A stretch of 60,794 nt of DNA from Bacteroidales bacterium (GCA_017541145.1 JAFXZT010000071.1:1-60794), one strand, 5' to 3'; positions 44,842 through 54,499 are shown, counted from the first letter of the stretch. Notes: generated by a model not told the origin, from the letters alone. A program made the numbers and translations.

Positions 44842-47295
44842 TTAATCAATTTTTATCATGTGAAAATCCGTATTTTCCGTATCGCTGTCCCATTGGGCAA
44901 GACAATCAGCAGCTCCGCTTTCGGCATTTTGTTCACATGTGTACAAACATTGGTCGTAAGTGGTTTCGGTTTTGTTGCAAACCGCTTCTTGCGATTGTTT
45001 CATTACGAGTTTTCCATTCTGAAATGTTACTTCCAATGGGGCTACATATTCGTAACCGTTTGATTCTTTGTATGTAACTGAGCTGCCATTGTTTTTGATG
45101 TTGAATATTATTTCTACCCCGATGTTGCTGTCGTCGCCGCTTACAAGTTCGGTGGTTGACTTCCATTTTCCTTCTGCAAACGATGCGTCTTTGGCATCGT
45201 CCGGGATATTAAGAAGATTGTTTCCGCCGGCATATTTCAATGCTTGAGCTATTTGCAACAATGGTCCTATTTCTCTTTTCGATTGTACCGGTTTGGCTGT
45301 CTGTCGGAGTATTGAAATTATATCTGCGGCTTTTAGATTCGGATATTTGGATTTCATTAGTGCAACAGCTCCTGTTACAATTGGACTTGCCATACTTGTT
45401 CCGTCAAGATATTCATACTTGTTGCCCGGTACGCTTGAATATATCTTTACGCCCGGAGCTGAGATATTGGAATACGAGCCGTAGTTAGAAAAATCGGCTT
45501 TAGGTTTCGGTCCGTTGCTGTAGGCGGCTACTATCAATGCCTTGTTGCTGCGTGCAAACGGGTCGATACCTGTTAGAATATTTTGATTTCCTGCGGCAAG
45601 TACCAATACACAATTTTCTTCCAACGCAAATTCAAACAACTCATTCCAAAAGTCGTTTTCATCCTTGTAATAATTGTCGATAAGTTCCTGCTGTTGACTT
45701 TCCGGCAGCGATGTTACATTTTCATCAAAATATGTTCCTAACGACAGATTTACAACCGAAGCATCGTGATGAATAGCATACAAAATTCCGGCTACAATTC
45801 CTATTGATTGCATACAACCTTGGTCATCAGCCACTTGTATAGGCATCAATTTGCAGTTTGGTGCTATTCCGCAAAGTCCGACATTGTTGTCAACATTTCC
45901 TACCGCTGTACCTGCCACATGAGTTCCGTGTTCGTTGCCTTCGCTGTTGATTACTTTTACAGAGTGTTCGCCGTTGGTAACATTATACGGATTTACAATT
46001 TTACCTTTCAATTCCTTGTGATTCAAATCGAATCCGTTGTCGGCTATAGCTACTATTACGCTGGAATCTCCTTGTGTAATATCCCAAGCGTCGTAAGCTT
46101 GTACTTCATTAAAATACCATGATTTTTGGGGATCAGAAAAGGCGGGATCTTGTGACGGTTTTTTGCTTTGTTCAAACAAAGTGTTTGAAAATGCGAGTTT
46201 TACATTTGTAAATTTTTTCAGGGTATCAATCCATTGCTTGTATTCACCCTCCGGAGTTTGTACTTGCAAAAGATTGATTGCCGTATCGTAATATACAATC
46301 TTGAGATTTTCCTTATACGCTTCGTGAAGACTTCTGGCAAAATCCTCAAGTTTTACGCCCTTTGCAACTGCAATATTTACTTTGTCCGAAAATATTTTTC
46401 TCTGTCCCGGATCTTCGGGGTCTACCACAAGTTTTGCTGTATCCACCGGCGGAATTATCGTCGGGTTCTCCGGAAGTATCTCTTCGATTGGAGTTTCATC
46501 ATGGATGTCTGTATTCTCATTATCTGTTACTTGCGGCGGTTCATTTTTACAAGACCTTAATATGAATACCACCAGCAATGCAAACAAAATACCTAATATA
46601 AACCATAACCACGCCGGAATTCCTTTACGTTTTGACTTTTCGTTGCTGTCATCAGTCGGCGGATTATCGTGTGGCGGTTGCGGCGTTACAGTTTGAGTCG
46701 TTATATTCTGATTTTCTTCGATTTGTGTGGCTTCGTTTGAAGTATCGGTTTCAGTATTTGCCGTCGGTTCCGATTGTACAGATAGTTGCGGAGTTGATTC
46801 TGTTACCGGAGTTATCGGTTTTTGAATTTTGGTTTCAATCTTGAAATTCTCCTTAATACTTTTTTCCGAACTGAAGCCCCAAGCCGTAAGAACAATTTTG
46901 TCGTCTTCTACAATTACATTATCAAAACTTGGAACCTCGATAGCAAGTTCCAAAAGTTCGCCGAGTTCTTTTTGATGAGGATCGGCAGAATCTTTCAATT
47001 CGTTGGCAAATGCCTTTATTTTATTAAGTATTTGCTGAAGTTTTACGCGTATAAACTCCTGACGTTCGGTGTTTAATTTTGTAAACTCTGTACCGTTAGA
47101 GATATAACTGCTCAGCCAATTAGCTTTACCGTTTTTAATAAGTGGTTCCGACAAAAAATCGCTGTATTGAGTTCCAAGACCTTGAGTAAGGAGGTCGCGA
47201 AGTTGCACATATCTGTCGTAAACCGGTACACCGTACCAAATTACCGGTCTATAATCTTGTAAATTAGCTGAATATATTATTTTCTTTATTGCCAT
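44842..47295 (-). CDS. Membrane-spanning subtilisin-like (S8) serine protease with the cluster's shared N-terminal domain
   Basis: 817 residues from the ATG at 47295 (a TTG three codons earlier is open). Residues 25-141 are the shared domain (FLSEP 47-51, ANWLSSYISNG 58-68, LAIEVPSFDNVIV 117-129, TAWGF 137-141). A Pro/Thr/Glu-rich linker leads to KSKRKG and a membrane helix (about 226-247), so the rest is predicted periplasmic. A propeptide-like segment (about 298-390) precedes the S8 domain, which keeps the complete triad: Asp419 (AIADNG), His456 (HGTHVAG), Ser634 (DGTSMASP), plus oxyanion Asn570. The last 115 residues form a small Cys-containing beta domain. Subtilisins are normally exported by a cleaved signal peptide; type II anchoring to an inside adaptor domain is unusual. 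First gene of the cluster. Confidence 0.9.
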   Translation of the reverse strand: MAIKKIIYSANLQDYRPVIWYGVPVYDRYVQLRDLLTQGLGTQYSDFLSEPLIKNGKANWLSSYISNGTEFTKLNTERQEFIRVKLQQILNKIKAFANELKDSADPHQKELGELLELAIEVPSFDNVIVEDDKIVLTAWGFSSEKSIKENFKIETKIQKPITPVTESTPQLSVQSEPTANTETDTSNEATQIEENQNITTQTVTPQPPHDNPPTDDSNEKSKRKGIPAWLWFILGILFALLVVFILRSCKNEPPQVTDNENTDIHDETPIEEILPENPTIIPPVDTAKLVVDPEDPGQRKIFSDKVNIAVAKGVKLEDFARSLHEAYKENLKIVYYDTAINLLQVQTPEGEYKQWIDTLKKFTNVKLAFSNTLFEQSKKPSQDPAFSDPQKSWYFNEVQAYDAWDITQGDSSVIVAIADNGFDLNHKELKGKIVNPYNVTNGEHSVKVINSEGNEHGTHVAGTAVGNVDNNVGLCGIAPNCKLMPIQVADDQGCMQSIGIVAGILYAIHHDASVVNLSLGTYFDENVTSLPESQQQELIDNYYKDENDFWNELFEFALEENCVLVLAAGNQNILTGIDPFARSNKALIVAAYSNGPKPKADFSNYGSYSNISAPGVKIYSSVPGNKYEYLDGTSMASPIVTGAVALMKSKYPNLKAADIISILRQTAKPVQSKREIGPLLQIAQALKYAGGNNLLNIPDDAKDASFAEGKWKSTTELVSGDDSNIGVEIIFNIKNNGSSVTYKESNGYEYVAPLEVTFQNGKLVMKQSQEAVCNKTETTYDQCLYTCEQNAESGAADCLAQWDSDTENTDFHMIKID

Positions 47296-47374
47296 GCTCG
47301 TCAATTTTTGCGAATAAAGGTAGAGGTATTTTTTGTAATACGAAAATTTTTATCAATTTATTTTAAATTTCGTC

Positions 47375-47406
47375 TTTAGGTGCGTACCGATGTATCCGCC
47401 CCTAAA
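47375..47406. repeat. 32-bp foldback repeat upstream of the S8 protease gene
   Basis: TTTAGG-x-GCG and CGC-x-CCTAAA arms enclose a 12-bp centre containing ACCGATGTAT. The GC-rich composition contrasts with its surroundings and looks like a dispersed REP-like repeat. It lies 79 bp upstream of the protease ATG. Confidence 0.5.
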
Positions 47407-47450
47407 TTGATATATTTATTCAGCTTTCGTTTTTTTACATTTTTTTTAGC

Positions 47451-47516
47451 ACGGAAAACACAGAACTAATTAAAATCACGGAATTATAAATTCAATTCTG
47501 TGTGTTCCGTGTTTAA
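47451..47516. repeat. 66-bp foldback with CACGGAA arms
   Basis: CACGGAA-a-ACACAGAA (from 47451) pairs with TTCTGTGT-g-TTCCGTG (to about 47514); a third CACGGAATTATAA lies in the loop. No T-tract follows on either strand. It is probably a dispersed repeat, though it could act as a terminator for the DUF5686 gene together with another factor. Confidence 0.5.
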
Positions 47517-47543
47517 AAATAACACTTGCGTAACTTGAGTTAA

Positions 47544-50003
47544 TTACAAGATTACTTGCACCTTAAATAGCAACGCAAATTTTGATATTCCCGGATTATC
47601 AATATGTGACAATCTCCATACACCGTCTACTCTGAAGAACTTGAATATATTTTCGATACCAACTCCGGCTTCAAAATACGGTTTGTTGACATCGCCTAAT
47701 GTTTCAGGAAAATCTATCAACGCATTGCTGCTACTGTTTTTATCGCTGATATCTCCTACAAGACCTTTCGCATAAACAATTTCTCTCCATTTAAGTTTTC
47801 GCATCAACGGTATCCTGTTTAAAATAAAACCGTTGAAATGATGTTCCATTGTTACACTGCAATATGTATCAGAAGCAAATTCGTAAAGATTCATCAAGTT
47901 AAACGCATATTTATCAAAAGCGTATGTTTCGTTACCCTCGTGAAGTTTCAAGAGCGGAAACGGTACTGTACCGAATACCTTTCCCGATTCTACAATATAA
48001 GTAAATTTCCCTATCGGGTTTACGTGCAATGTTTGTGTGAGTGTACCAACCATACGGTAATACTGATTGGTTTTACCCAAATTATTCCAACAACCGACCA
48101 AACCTGTTAACTCCAAAGTCGGATATCTTCCGTTGCCCATAGATTTACGGCTGAATTTGCCGTCTACAAATTTCTCATTATAACAGAAATGCAACTTGTA
48201 AAAAACTTCATAACTCTGTATCTTGTTGTAACTGATATCTTTGGCAGTATTGTGAAATTTAATAAACTGCGACGGATACAAATCACGGTATCTCATTCCG
48301 AATTCGTTGCTCAAACCGTTGAAAAATTCATGTTCATATACCGTTTCTGCTTCTCTTACAAGCAAAAGATGTTTATTAGGATGTTTCGACAAAATAGAAG
48401 TCAACATATTATCCTCCGAAAAAGCCTTATTGCTTTGTCCGAGCTGTTCATAATCATATTTGTAGTTAACATCAATTGTCCGGCGCGGATTCCTATTAAA
48501 TAAGTACAACATCCCGACTCCGTATTTTACCTTCTTATCGTCAAAACCGTAAGCACCGTAAGCCGACAGACGGATATTTTTACTGAATTGTGTTGTTGTT
48601 CTGCCACCAAATCTTAATCGCCAACCTTCTATCGCATTGTGTGATATAAATTTGTAATAAGGTCCGTATTCTATATAACCGATTTTCCAATATCCGTTGA
48701 TTATCATCTCGACTGAATTGGTAATTGTCTTAAAAACCGGAACTTCTTTTATAGAATCCACCATTTCGTAAATATTCAACTCTTTTTGTGACAGTTGTAC
48801 ATGTCGTTGTGAGTTCCAAAATGTTGTATCTTTATCGTTGGCATCCTCTTTTGTAATAGTTTCCTTGGCAGTTGTGGAGCTGAATGTATTATCATCGAAT
48901 TGCGGATTCAGTTCAATATCTTTTCTGGTCATGGTTCTTCGTCCGAAAAATCCCATTGTAGAATCTGTCAAATTGAAATCCATAAACATCTCCTCTTTCT
49001 GTAAAAACCAAATACTATCCAATTTGGTATACTCCTGAGTGATAATCATATCATTGATATAATTGATGTTGACATCGTTTGCCATCTTAGCAGTTACCTT
49101 CTGAACAGCCCATGTAGTATCATTTATCCACATATCACCGGTAAAGGTATACGTTTGTTTGTGCTTGGGTTTAAAACTGATATGATACAAGTAACATCCG
49201 TTTTGATACAAACTGTCCAAAAGATAATATTTGTAATTAGATTTCCAGTAATCAGATAGCGGAGATACAAAATCATGTCCGAAAGCCGGAATATAATTTT
49301 TATAGATGTTGACATCGAGATACATCTGACCGGTATACTGAGCAACGGAATTGTTTTCAACACCGGATATTTTGTTGGCTTTTATCACCTCCTTCATTTT
49401 GGTAGGGTTGCTTCTGTGATACACATCCGATAGAGTTTCTGTAATCATTACCGGAAGATATACCTTACCCGTTTCGGCAGAGGTATCAGCATAATCAAAT
49501 ACAAAATTGAAATTATTTTTTACCAATCTGTTGTTCCTGAGAGTGTTTCCGACATTATTGATATCGAGTTCCATCTTGTTGTAAACCTCATATTTATAAC
49601 AATCGAACTTTTCTGGATTATTTTTTTTGCGGTTAGCAGCCACATTTCTCATAATTCTCCACGCAGGATTTTCGCCCGGCAAAACAACAATCTCACCGAG
49701 TTCCATACTTGCGGCTCTCAGTTGAATATTTACTTCCTGATACGAATTCCTTTTAATCGGTTCTCTGTGAGTTTCATAACCCACCATCGAAAACTCCAGC
49801 GTATCGGAATTAACATGACCTTGAATAAAGAAATTACCTTCCAAATCCGAAATAGTACCGACCGTAGTATTAGCGAAAACGATATTAACGAAAGGCAACG
49901 TTTCCCCTGTTTCAGCGTCAGTTACCGTACCTCTAACCTTGGTTTGAGCGATAGTATTTAATGTAGTAAGTAATAATAGTGTGATTGTAAAAATATATTT
50001 CAT
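47544..50003 (-). CDS. DUF5686 outer-membrane protein with carboxypeptidase-like N-terminal domain
   Basis: Large Bacteroidetes-specific outer-membrane protein; function unknown, usually regarded as a surface or envelope-stress barrel. I use the ATG at 50003 (819 residues): MKYIFTITLLLLTTLNTIAQ is a clean signal peptide. An in-frame ATG at 50015 is equally open. A carboxypeptidase-regulatory-like domain (about 22-105) has the usual G-T-V-x-D-x-x-T-G-E-x-L-P-x-x-N start. DUF5686 follows from PAWRIMRNVAANRKKNNPEK; the C-terminal 400 residues look like beta-barrel strands, ending in FALLFKVQVIL. A TACCTTTG -7 box is 30 bp upstream. Confidence 0.9.
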   Translation of the reverse strand: MKYIFTITLLLLTTLNTIAQTKVRGTVTDAETGETLPFVNIVFANTTVGTISDLEGNFFIQGHVNSDTLEFSMVGYETHREPIKRNSYQEVNIQLRAASMELGEIVVLPGENPAWRIMRNVAANRKKNNPEKFDCYKYEVYNKMELDINNVGNTLRNNRLVKNNFNFVFDYADTSAETGKVYLPVMITETLSDVYHRSNPTKMKEVIKANKISGVENNSVAQYTGQMYLDVNIYKNYIPAFGHDFVSPLSDYWKSNYKYYLLDSLYQNGCYLYHISFKPKHKQTYTFTGDMWINDTTWAVQKVTAKMANDVNINYINDMIITQEYTKLDSIWFLQKEEMFMDFNLTDSTMGFFGRRTMTRKDIELNPQFDDNTFSSTTAKETITKEDANDKDTTFWNSQRHVQLSQKELNIYEMVDSIKEVPVFKTITNSVEMIINGYWKIGYIEYGPYYKFISHNAIEGWRLRFGGRTTTQFSKNIRLSAYGAYGFDDKKVKYGVGMLYLFNRNPRRTIDVNYKYDYEQLGQSNKAFSEDNMLTSILSKHPNKHLLLVREAETVYEHEFFNGLSNEFGMRYRDLYPSQFIKFHNTAKDISYNKIQSYEVFYKLHFCYNEKFVDGKFSRKSMGNGRYPTLELTGLVGCWNNLGKTNQYYRMVGTLTQTLHVNPIGKFTYIVESGKVFGTVPFPLLKLHEGNETYAFDKYAFNLMNLYEFASDTYCSVTMEHHFNGFILNRIPLMRKLKWREIVYAKGLVGDISDKNSSSNALIDFPETLGDVNKPYFEAGVGIENIFKFFRVDGVWRLSHIDNPGISKFALLFKVQVIL

Positions 50004-50033
50004 CGTATATATCATCTTATAATTTTCCTGCCG

Positions 50034-50041
50034 CAAAGGTA
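50034..50041 (-). promoter_or_regulatory. -7 promoter box (TACCTTTG) for the DUF5686 gene
   Basis: Exact TAnnTTTG on the minus strand, placing the transcription start near 50028 and ruling out the upstream TTG at 50036. The -33 is weak (TTG at 50065-50067 in reverse). Confidence 0.55.
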
Positions 50042-50134
50042 ATAATTATTTCGGTACGATATATCAACAATAAAAATGGTATATTACAATAGTTGTGTGT
50101 TCTTTTCGTGTACTAAGTCTTTCGTATTGCGCTT

Positions 50135-50250
50135 ACCGTGGGTTTGTACCAACGTCGAAAATCCAACGCCGCGCCACGGCTACGCATTGTGCAGAAAATT
50201 TTCAGATGTGATGTTTGATTATAGTCGTGGGTGCGAACCCTCGGAACAAT
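50135..50250. repeat. GC-rich hairpin-forming repeat-like segment
   Basis: Within an AT-rich gap, this stretch contains CCGTGGGTTTG followed by CGCCACGGCTACGCATTGTG, and GTCGTGGGTGCGAACCCTCGG, each able to form a CCGTGG/CCACGG-type hairpin. The CCACGGCTACGCATTG pattern resembles a dispersed Bacteroidetes repeat. There is no ORF with coding character. A small RNA cannot be excluded. Confidence 0.4.
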
Positions 50251-50352
50251 TATTCTTCTGTCACAAAATTCAAAAAAAATTTTTATCGGTTGTTGAAAAA
50301 GTATTAATTTAGCGGTTTGAGATTTTAACAATTTTATATAACAAAATCAAGT

Positions 50353-53300
50353 ATGGAAAAATTTAAGCGTGCGGACTTGATAGCAGGTTGGGCGGCGTTT
50401 TTGGTTGCGTCAGTATCCTACTTGTTAACTATCGAGCCGACAGCAAGTTATTGGGATTGTGGTGAATTTATTTGTACTGCATTCCGTCAGGAGGTGGGTC
50501 ATCCGCCGGGAGCTCCTTTCTTTATGATATTGGGAAGATTCTTCTCGCTTTTTGCTGGTGGCGATGTTACTAAGGTTGCTGCTTGTATCAACTCTATGAG
50601 TGCTTTGGCAAGCGGTTTTACTGTACTTTTCCTTTATTGGAGTATCAGCCATATTGCCAAGAAAATTATTGTGGGTGATAACAACGAAGTAAGTGTATTT
50701 CAGTCTATTGAAATTATTGGAAGTGCACTTGTAGGCTCGTTGGCTTTTGCATATACCGATACATTCTGGTTTAGTGCCGTTGAGGGTGAAGTGTATGCTA
50801 TGTCAAGTCTTTTTACTGCGGTAGTTTTTTGGTGTATTCTCAAGTGGGAAGCGGTTGCTGACGAGAAATATTCCAACAGATGGCTTATTTTGATTTGTTA
50901 TCTTATGGGATTGAGTATTGGTGTTCACTTGCTCAACTTGTTGGTAATACCTGCTATTGTACTTGTATACTATTTCAAGAAATATAAAGTTACAACCAAA
51001 GGTGTTATTTATTCGCTTTTGATTTCGTTTGTAATATTAGGCGGTATACTTTACGGTATAATTCCGGGTGTAGTTTGGGTGGCATCACGTTTTGAATTGG
51101 TATTTACCAACGGATTCGGTTTGCCATACAACACCGGTACATATATCTATGCTTTGCTTGGTATCGGAGGTTTGGCATACGGACTTTGGTACAGTTTCAA
51201 GAAAAAGAAAGTTGTATTGAACACTGCTTTGCTTGGTGTAGCCGTAATAATAATAGGTTACTCATGTTTTGCGATGATTGTAATTCGTTCGTTAGCAAAT
51301 CCGCCTATGGACGAGAACAATCCGGATAATGTATTTGCATTGCAGAGTTATCTGAATCGTGAGCAATACGGCGACCGTCCGCTTATAAAAGGTGAGTATT
51401 TCAATTCAAAACAAACCGGTTATGATTTGGGAAGCCCTACATATATAAAGCGTAACGGTAGATACGAAATTGTTGATTACAAATCAAAACCTGTATACGA
51501 CAAAGAGTCTACAACAATATTCCCTCGTATGTATAGTCCTGACCCGAGTCATATTAAGAGTTATCAGTATTGGGCAGGTATTACAAATACAGAGTCGAAA
51601 CCGTCGTTTGGAGAGAATCTTACATTCTTCTTCAGATATCAGGTAGGGTATATGTATATCAGATATTTCTTGTGGAACTTTGTAGGACGTCAAAACGATA
51701 TACAAGGTGTTGACGAGAATTTGATGAACGGTAACTGGATTTCGGGTGTATCTTTTATCGACAATGCCCGTCTTGGTGATCAAGATACATTGCCTGATTA
51801 TCTTAAAAACAATAAAGGTAACAACCGTTATTTCTTTTTACCGTTGATATTGGGTATACTTGGTATGATATTCATGTTCAGAGAAAACATCGTAGGAAAA
51901 CAATACTTCTGGATTGTGATGTTGATGTTTTTGATAACAGGAGTAGCAATTGTAGTATACTTGAATCAAACTCCGTATCAACCTCGTGAACGTGATTATG
52001 CTTACGCCGGAAGTTTCTATGCGTTTGCATTTTACATCGGATTTGGTGTAGCATATTTATGTAAACTGTCAGAAAAGCTTCTCAAGAAGCAGAATACAGC
52101 TGTTGCAGCAGTAGTATTGGCACTTGGATTTATCTGCGGACCGATAATTTTGGCTGCTGAAAACTGGGACGATCACGATCGTAGCGGACGATATACTGCA
52201 AGAGATTTTGCGAAGAATTATCTTGAGTCATGTGCGCCGAATGCTATATTGTTTACAAATGGTGACAACGATACATTCCCTCTTTGGTATGCTCAGGAGG
52301 TGGAAGGTATACGTACAGATGTTAGAGTTGTAAACTTGGCTTATAGCAATACCGATTGGTATATCAATCAGTTGCGTCGCAAAGCATATCTTTCTGACCC
52401 ATTGCCGATTAGTATTGACAAAGATAAGTTGGTAGAAGGTTCAAGAGATATATCATATATCCAAGAAGTACCTCAACTTTTCTTACAAGAGAAGTACAAC
52501 GATAATATCAATAAATATCAGAATACGCTCAACACCTTGCATGATGCTTTGGTATCTGTATTACAAAACAGCAGATTCAAAGAAGTATTGCCGAAAGATT
52601 ATGAAGCAATTGTTGTTAACAATCAGTTGAAAGGTGATATATTGCAAATAGCAAGAATCATCAATTCGTTGTCACAGCAATACGCCAAATTCTCAATCAA
52701 TCAAGAGAGTATTACAAGGTTGAAGAATCTTTCTGACGAATTGTGCAAACAAGTAGGAGCTGAGGCCGCACCTGTAGCATCTATTGTAGATTTTATTGCA
52801 TCAGACGATGAGTATACAAAGATGACTGTGCAAAACGGTGAGAAGTTTGATTTTTCACCTACATACAACTTCTCGTTGAAAGTGGATAAGGCCAAAGTTT
52901 TGGCAAGCGGAATAGTTTCCGAAAAAGATTCTGCCAAGATTGTTGACAAGATAGTATGGAAACATCCGCACCATTATATTCGGAAAAACGAATTGATGGT
53001 GTTGGATATATTGGCACACAACAATTGGGAACGCCCTGTATATTTTGCAATAACAGTTGGAAGCGAAGCATTTCAGAATCTTGACGCGTATTTCCGTCTT
53101 GACGGTTTGGCATACAAAATTGTGCCGATAAAAACAGAACCTAAAAACGGAGACCGCGGTTTTGTAGATTCAGATGTTCTTTACGACAAATACATGAATG
53201 TATTCCAATGGGGAGGCATCAGTAATCCGAAAGTATATCTCGACGAAAACAACAACCGAATGCTCATGAATATCAAGAGTGGTTTTATGCGATTGGCAGA

Positions 53301-53784
53301 AACCTTGTTGTTGGAAAACAAACCTGAAAAAGCTGTTGAGGTATTGGATAAGTGTTACAAAGAATTGCCTTTGGATGTAATACCGGTATCATATTACGAT
53401 ATATTCCTCGGAACATCGTATTATGAGGCAGGTGCTGTAGACAAAGCGCATACAGTTTGGGACGCTTTGAAACTTAGAACACATCAGGAACTGATGTATT
53501 TTATGAATCTTGATTCATATCAGCAGAATATTGTACGAGACGATTATATGAGAGCAGTAGCTGTTACACATAATCTTGTAAATGCAATACGTGAATGTAA
53601 GGATATGGAATACGATCAGAAGTTCACAGAAGAATTTCTTGCTGATCTGAGACAAATACCGATGTTGTCAACAATTACACCGGCAATGGTAGAGACTTCA
53701 GAATTCATGAGTACATATCAGCGTATGAGTGATTTTGAGAAACAACTTGTACAAGTATACTTATATTTATTAGGAGTATTATAA
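50353..53784 (+). CDS. DUF2723 membrane glycosyltransferase-like protein
   Basis: 1143 residues. The N-terminal part (1-320) and a block at about 500-600 hold a dozen or so membrane helices in a GT-C (protein O-mannosyltransferase-like) fold. The DUF2723 signature is SYWDCGEFICTAFRQEVGHPPGAP (about 33-56), with the Asp/Glu pair that should be catalytic in a GT-C enzyme. The soluble part includes NGDNDTFPLWYAQEVEGIRTDV (about 634-655), also conserved in the family, and C-terminal TPR-like helices (about 990-1050). It probably transfers a sugar from a polyprenyl donor to an exported acceptor. The polysaccharide deacetylase gene follows by 12 bp. Confidence 0.9.
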   Translation: MEKFKRADLIAGWAAFLVASVSYLLTIEPTASYWDCGEFICTAFRQEVGHPPGAPFFMILGRFFSLFAGGDVTKVAACINSMSALASGFTVLFLYWSISHIAKKIIVGDNNEVSVFQSIEIIGSALVGSLAFAYTDTFWFSAVEGEVYAMSSLFTAVVFWCILKWEAVADEKYSNRWLILICYLMGLSIGVHLLNLLVIPAIVLVYYFKKYKVTTKGVIYSLLISFVILGGILYGIIPGVVWVASRFELVFTNGFGLPYNTGTYIYALLGIGGLAYGLWYSFKKKKVVLNTALLGVAVIIIGYSCFAMIVIRSLANPPMDENNPDNVFALQSYLNREQYGDRPLIKGEYFNSKQTGYDLGSPTYIKRNGRYEIVDYKSKPVYDKESTTIFPRMYSPDPSHIKSYQYWAGITNTESKPSFGENLTFFFRYQVGYMYIRYFLWNFVGRQNDIQGVDENLMNGNWISGVSFIDNARLGDQDTLPDYLKNNKGNNRYFFLPLILGILGMIFMFRENIVGKQYFWIVMLMFLITGVAIVVYLNQTPYQPRERDYAYAGSFYAFAFYIGFGVAYLCKLSEKLLKKQNTAVAAVVLALGFICGPIILAAENWDDHDRSGRYTARDFAKNYLESCAPNAILFTNGDNDTFPLWYAQEVEGIRTDVRVVNLAYSNTDWYINQLRRKAYLSDPLPISIDKDKLVEGSRDISYIQEVPQLFLQEKYNDNINKYQNTLNTLHDALVSVLQNSRFKEVLPKDYEAIVVNNQLKGDILQIARIINSLSQQYAKFSINQESITRLKNLSDELCKQVGAEAAPVASIVDFIASDDEYTKMTVQNGEKFDFSPTYNFSLKVDKAKVLASGIVSEKDSAKIVDKIVWKHPHHYIRKNELMVLDILAHNNWERPVYFAITVGSEAFQNLDAYFRLDGLAYKIVPIKTEPKNGDRGFVDSDVLYDKYMNVFQWGGISNPKVYLDENNNRMLMNIKSGFMRLAETLLLENKPEKAVEVLDKCYKELPLDVIPVSYYDIFLGTSYYEAGAVDKAHTVWDALKLRTHQELMYFMNLDSYQQNIVRDDYMRAVAVTHNLVNAIRECKDMEYDQKFTEEFLADLRQIPMLSTITPAMVETSEFMSTYQRMSDFEKQLVQVYLYLLGVL

Positions 53785-53796
53785 TATTACAAAAAG

Positions 53797-54444
53797 ATGC
53801 AAGATCCGATAGTTCATCCGCCTGAGTTTATCAGACATTTTTTCAAGAAATACACATGGAAACTTGTTCCGGAAAACGAAGAAGACAGAGTAATCTATCT
53901 GACATTCGACGATGGACCGATTCCTGAGATGACACCCGGCACTTTGGATATGTTGAAACGTTACAACGCCAAAGCTACATTCTTTTGTGTCGGAGATAAT
54001 GTAAGAAAATATCCTGAGATATATTCTCGCATTTTGGATGAGGGACATAGTGTCGGCAATCATACATACAATCATCTCAACGGTTTGAGAACTAAGGTGG
54101 CTGAATATCTGGATAATGTAAAACTTGCAGATCCTCTTATTAATTCCAATCTCTTTCGCCCGCCCCACGGTACGCTGAAACACAAGCAAACCTCGGAGCT
54201 GGCAAAAGAGAGAAGAATTATACTTTGGGATGTTTTAACCAAAGATTATGACAGGCGAATTTCCAAAGAAAGATGTTGGGCTAATGTATTAAATACAGTA
54301 ACTCCGGGAGCAATTGTTGTTTTTCATGACAATCTTAAAGCCATGGAAAATCAGCGTTATGCTTTGGAACTTACTTTGGAACGTTACTCTCTCAATGGTT
54401 ACAAATTTTTGGCTATACCTTACAAAAAGCTTTATGAAAATTAG
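53797..54444 (+). CDS. Polysaccharide deacetylase (NodB/CE4 family)
   Basis: 215-residue CE4 esterase removing N- or O-acetyl groups from glycans such as peptidoglycan or exopolysaccharide. All five CE4 motifs are present: TFDDGP (about 31-36), the metal ligands GNHTYNH (near 86-92), RPPHGTLK (near 126), LWDVLTKDYD, and VVFHDN. There is no signal peptide, so it acts inside the cell or is a lipid-linked-intermediate editor; a short basic N-terminus (FIRHFFKKYTWK) may associate with the membrane. It is probably in one operon with the DUF2723 glycosyltransferase upstream. Confidence 0.93.
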   Translation: MQDPIVHPPEFIRHFFKKYTWKLVPENEEDRVIYLTFDDGPIPEMTPGTLDMLKRYNAKATFFCVGDNVRKYPEIYSRILDEGHSVGNHTYNHLNGLRTKVAEYLDNVKLADPLINSNLFRPPHGTLKHKQTSELAKERRIILWDVLTKDYDRRISKERCWANVLNTVTPGAIVVFHDNLKAMENQRYALELTLERYSLNGYKFLAIPYKKLYEN

Positions 54445-54499
54445 TAATCATAATTCAAAAATAACAAGAAATAATAAAAAAAATTAAACTGTTCGAAAC

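Noticed and set aside
39136-47295. Gasdermin-type or toxin-antitoxin system explanation for the protease cluster
   Set aside because: Some bacterial gasdermins are paired with subtilisin-like proteases, but none of the neighbours looks like a 250-300-residue gasdermin, and no toxin or antitoxin fold is recognisable.
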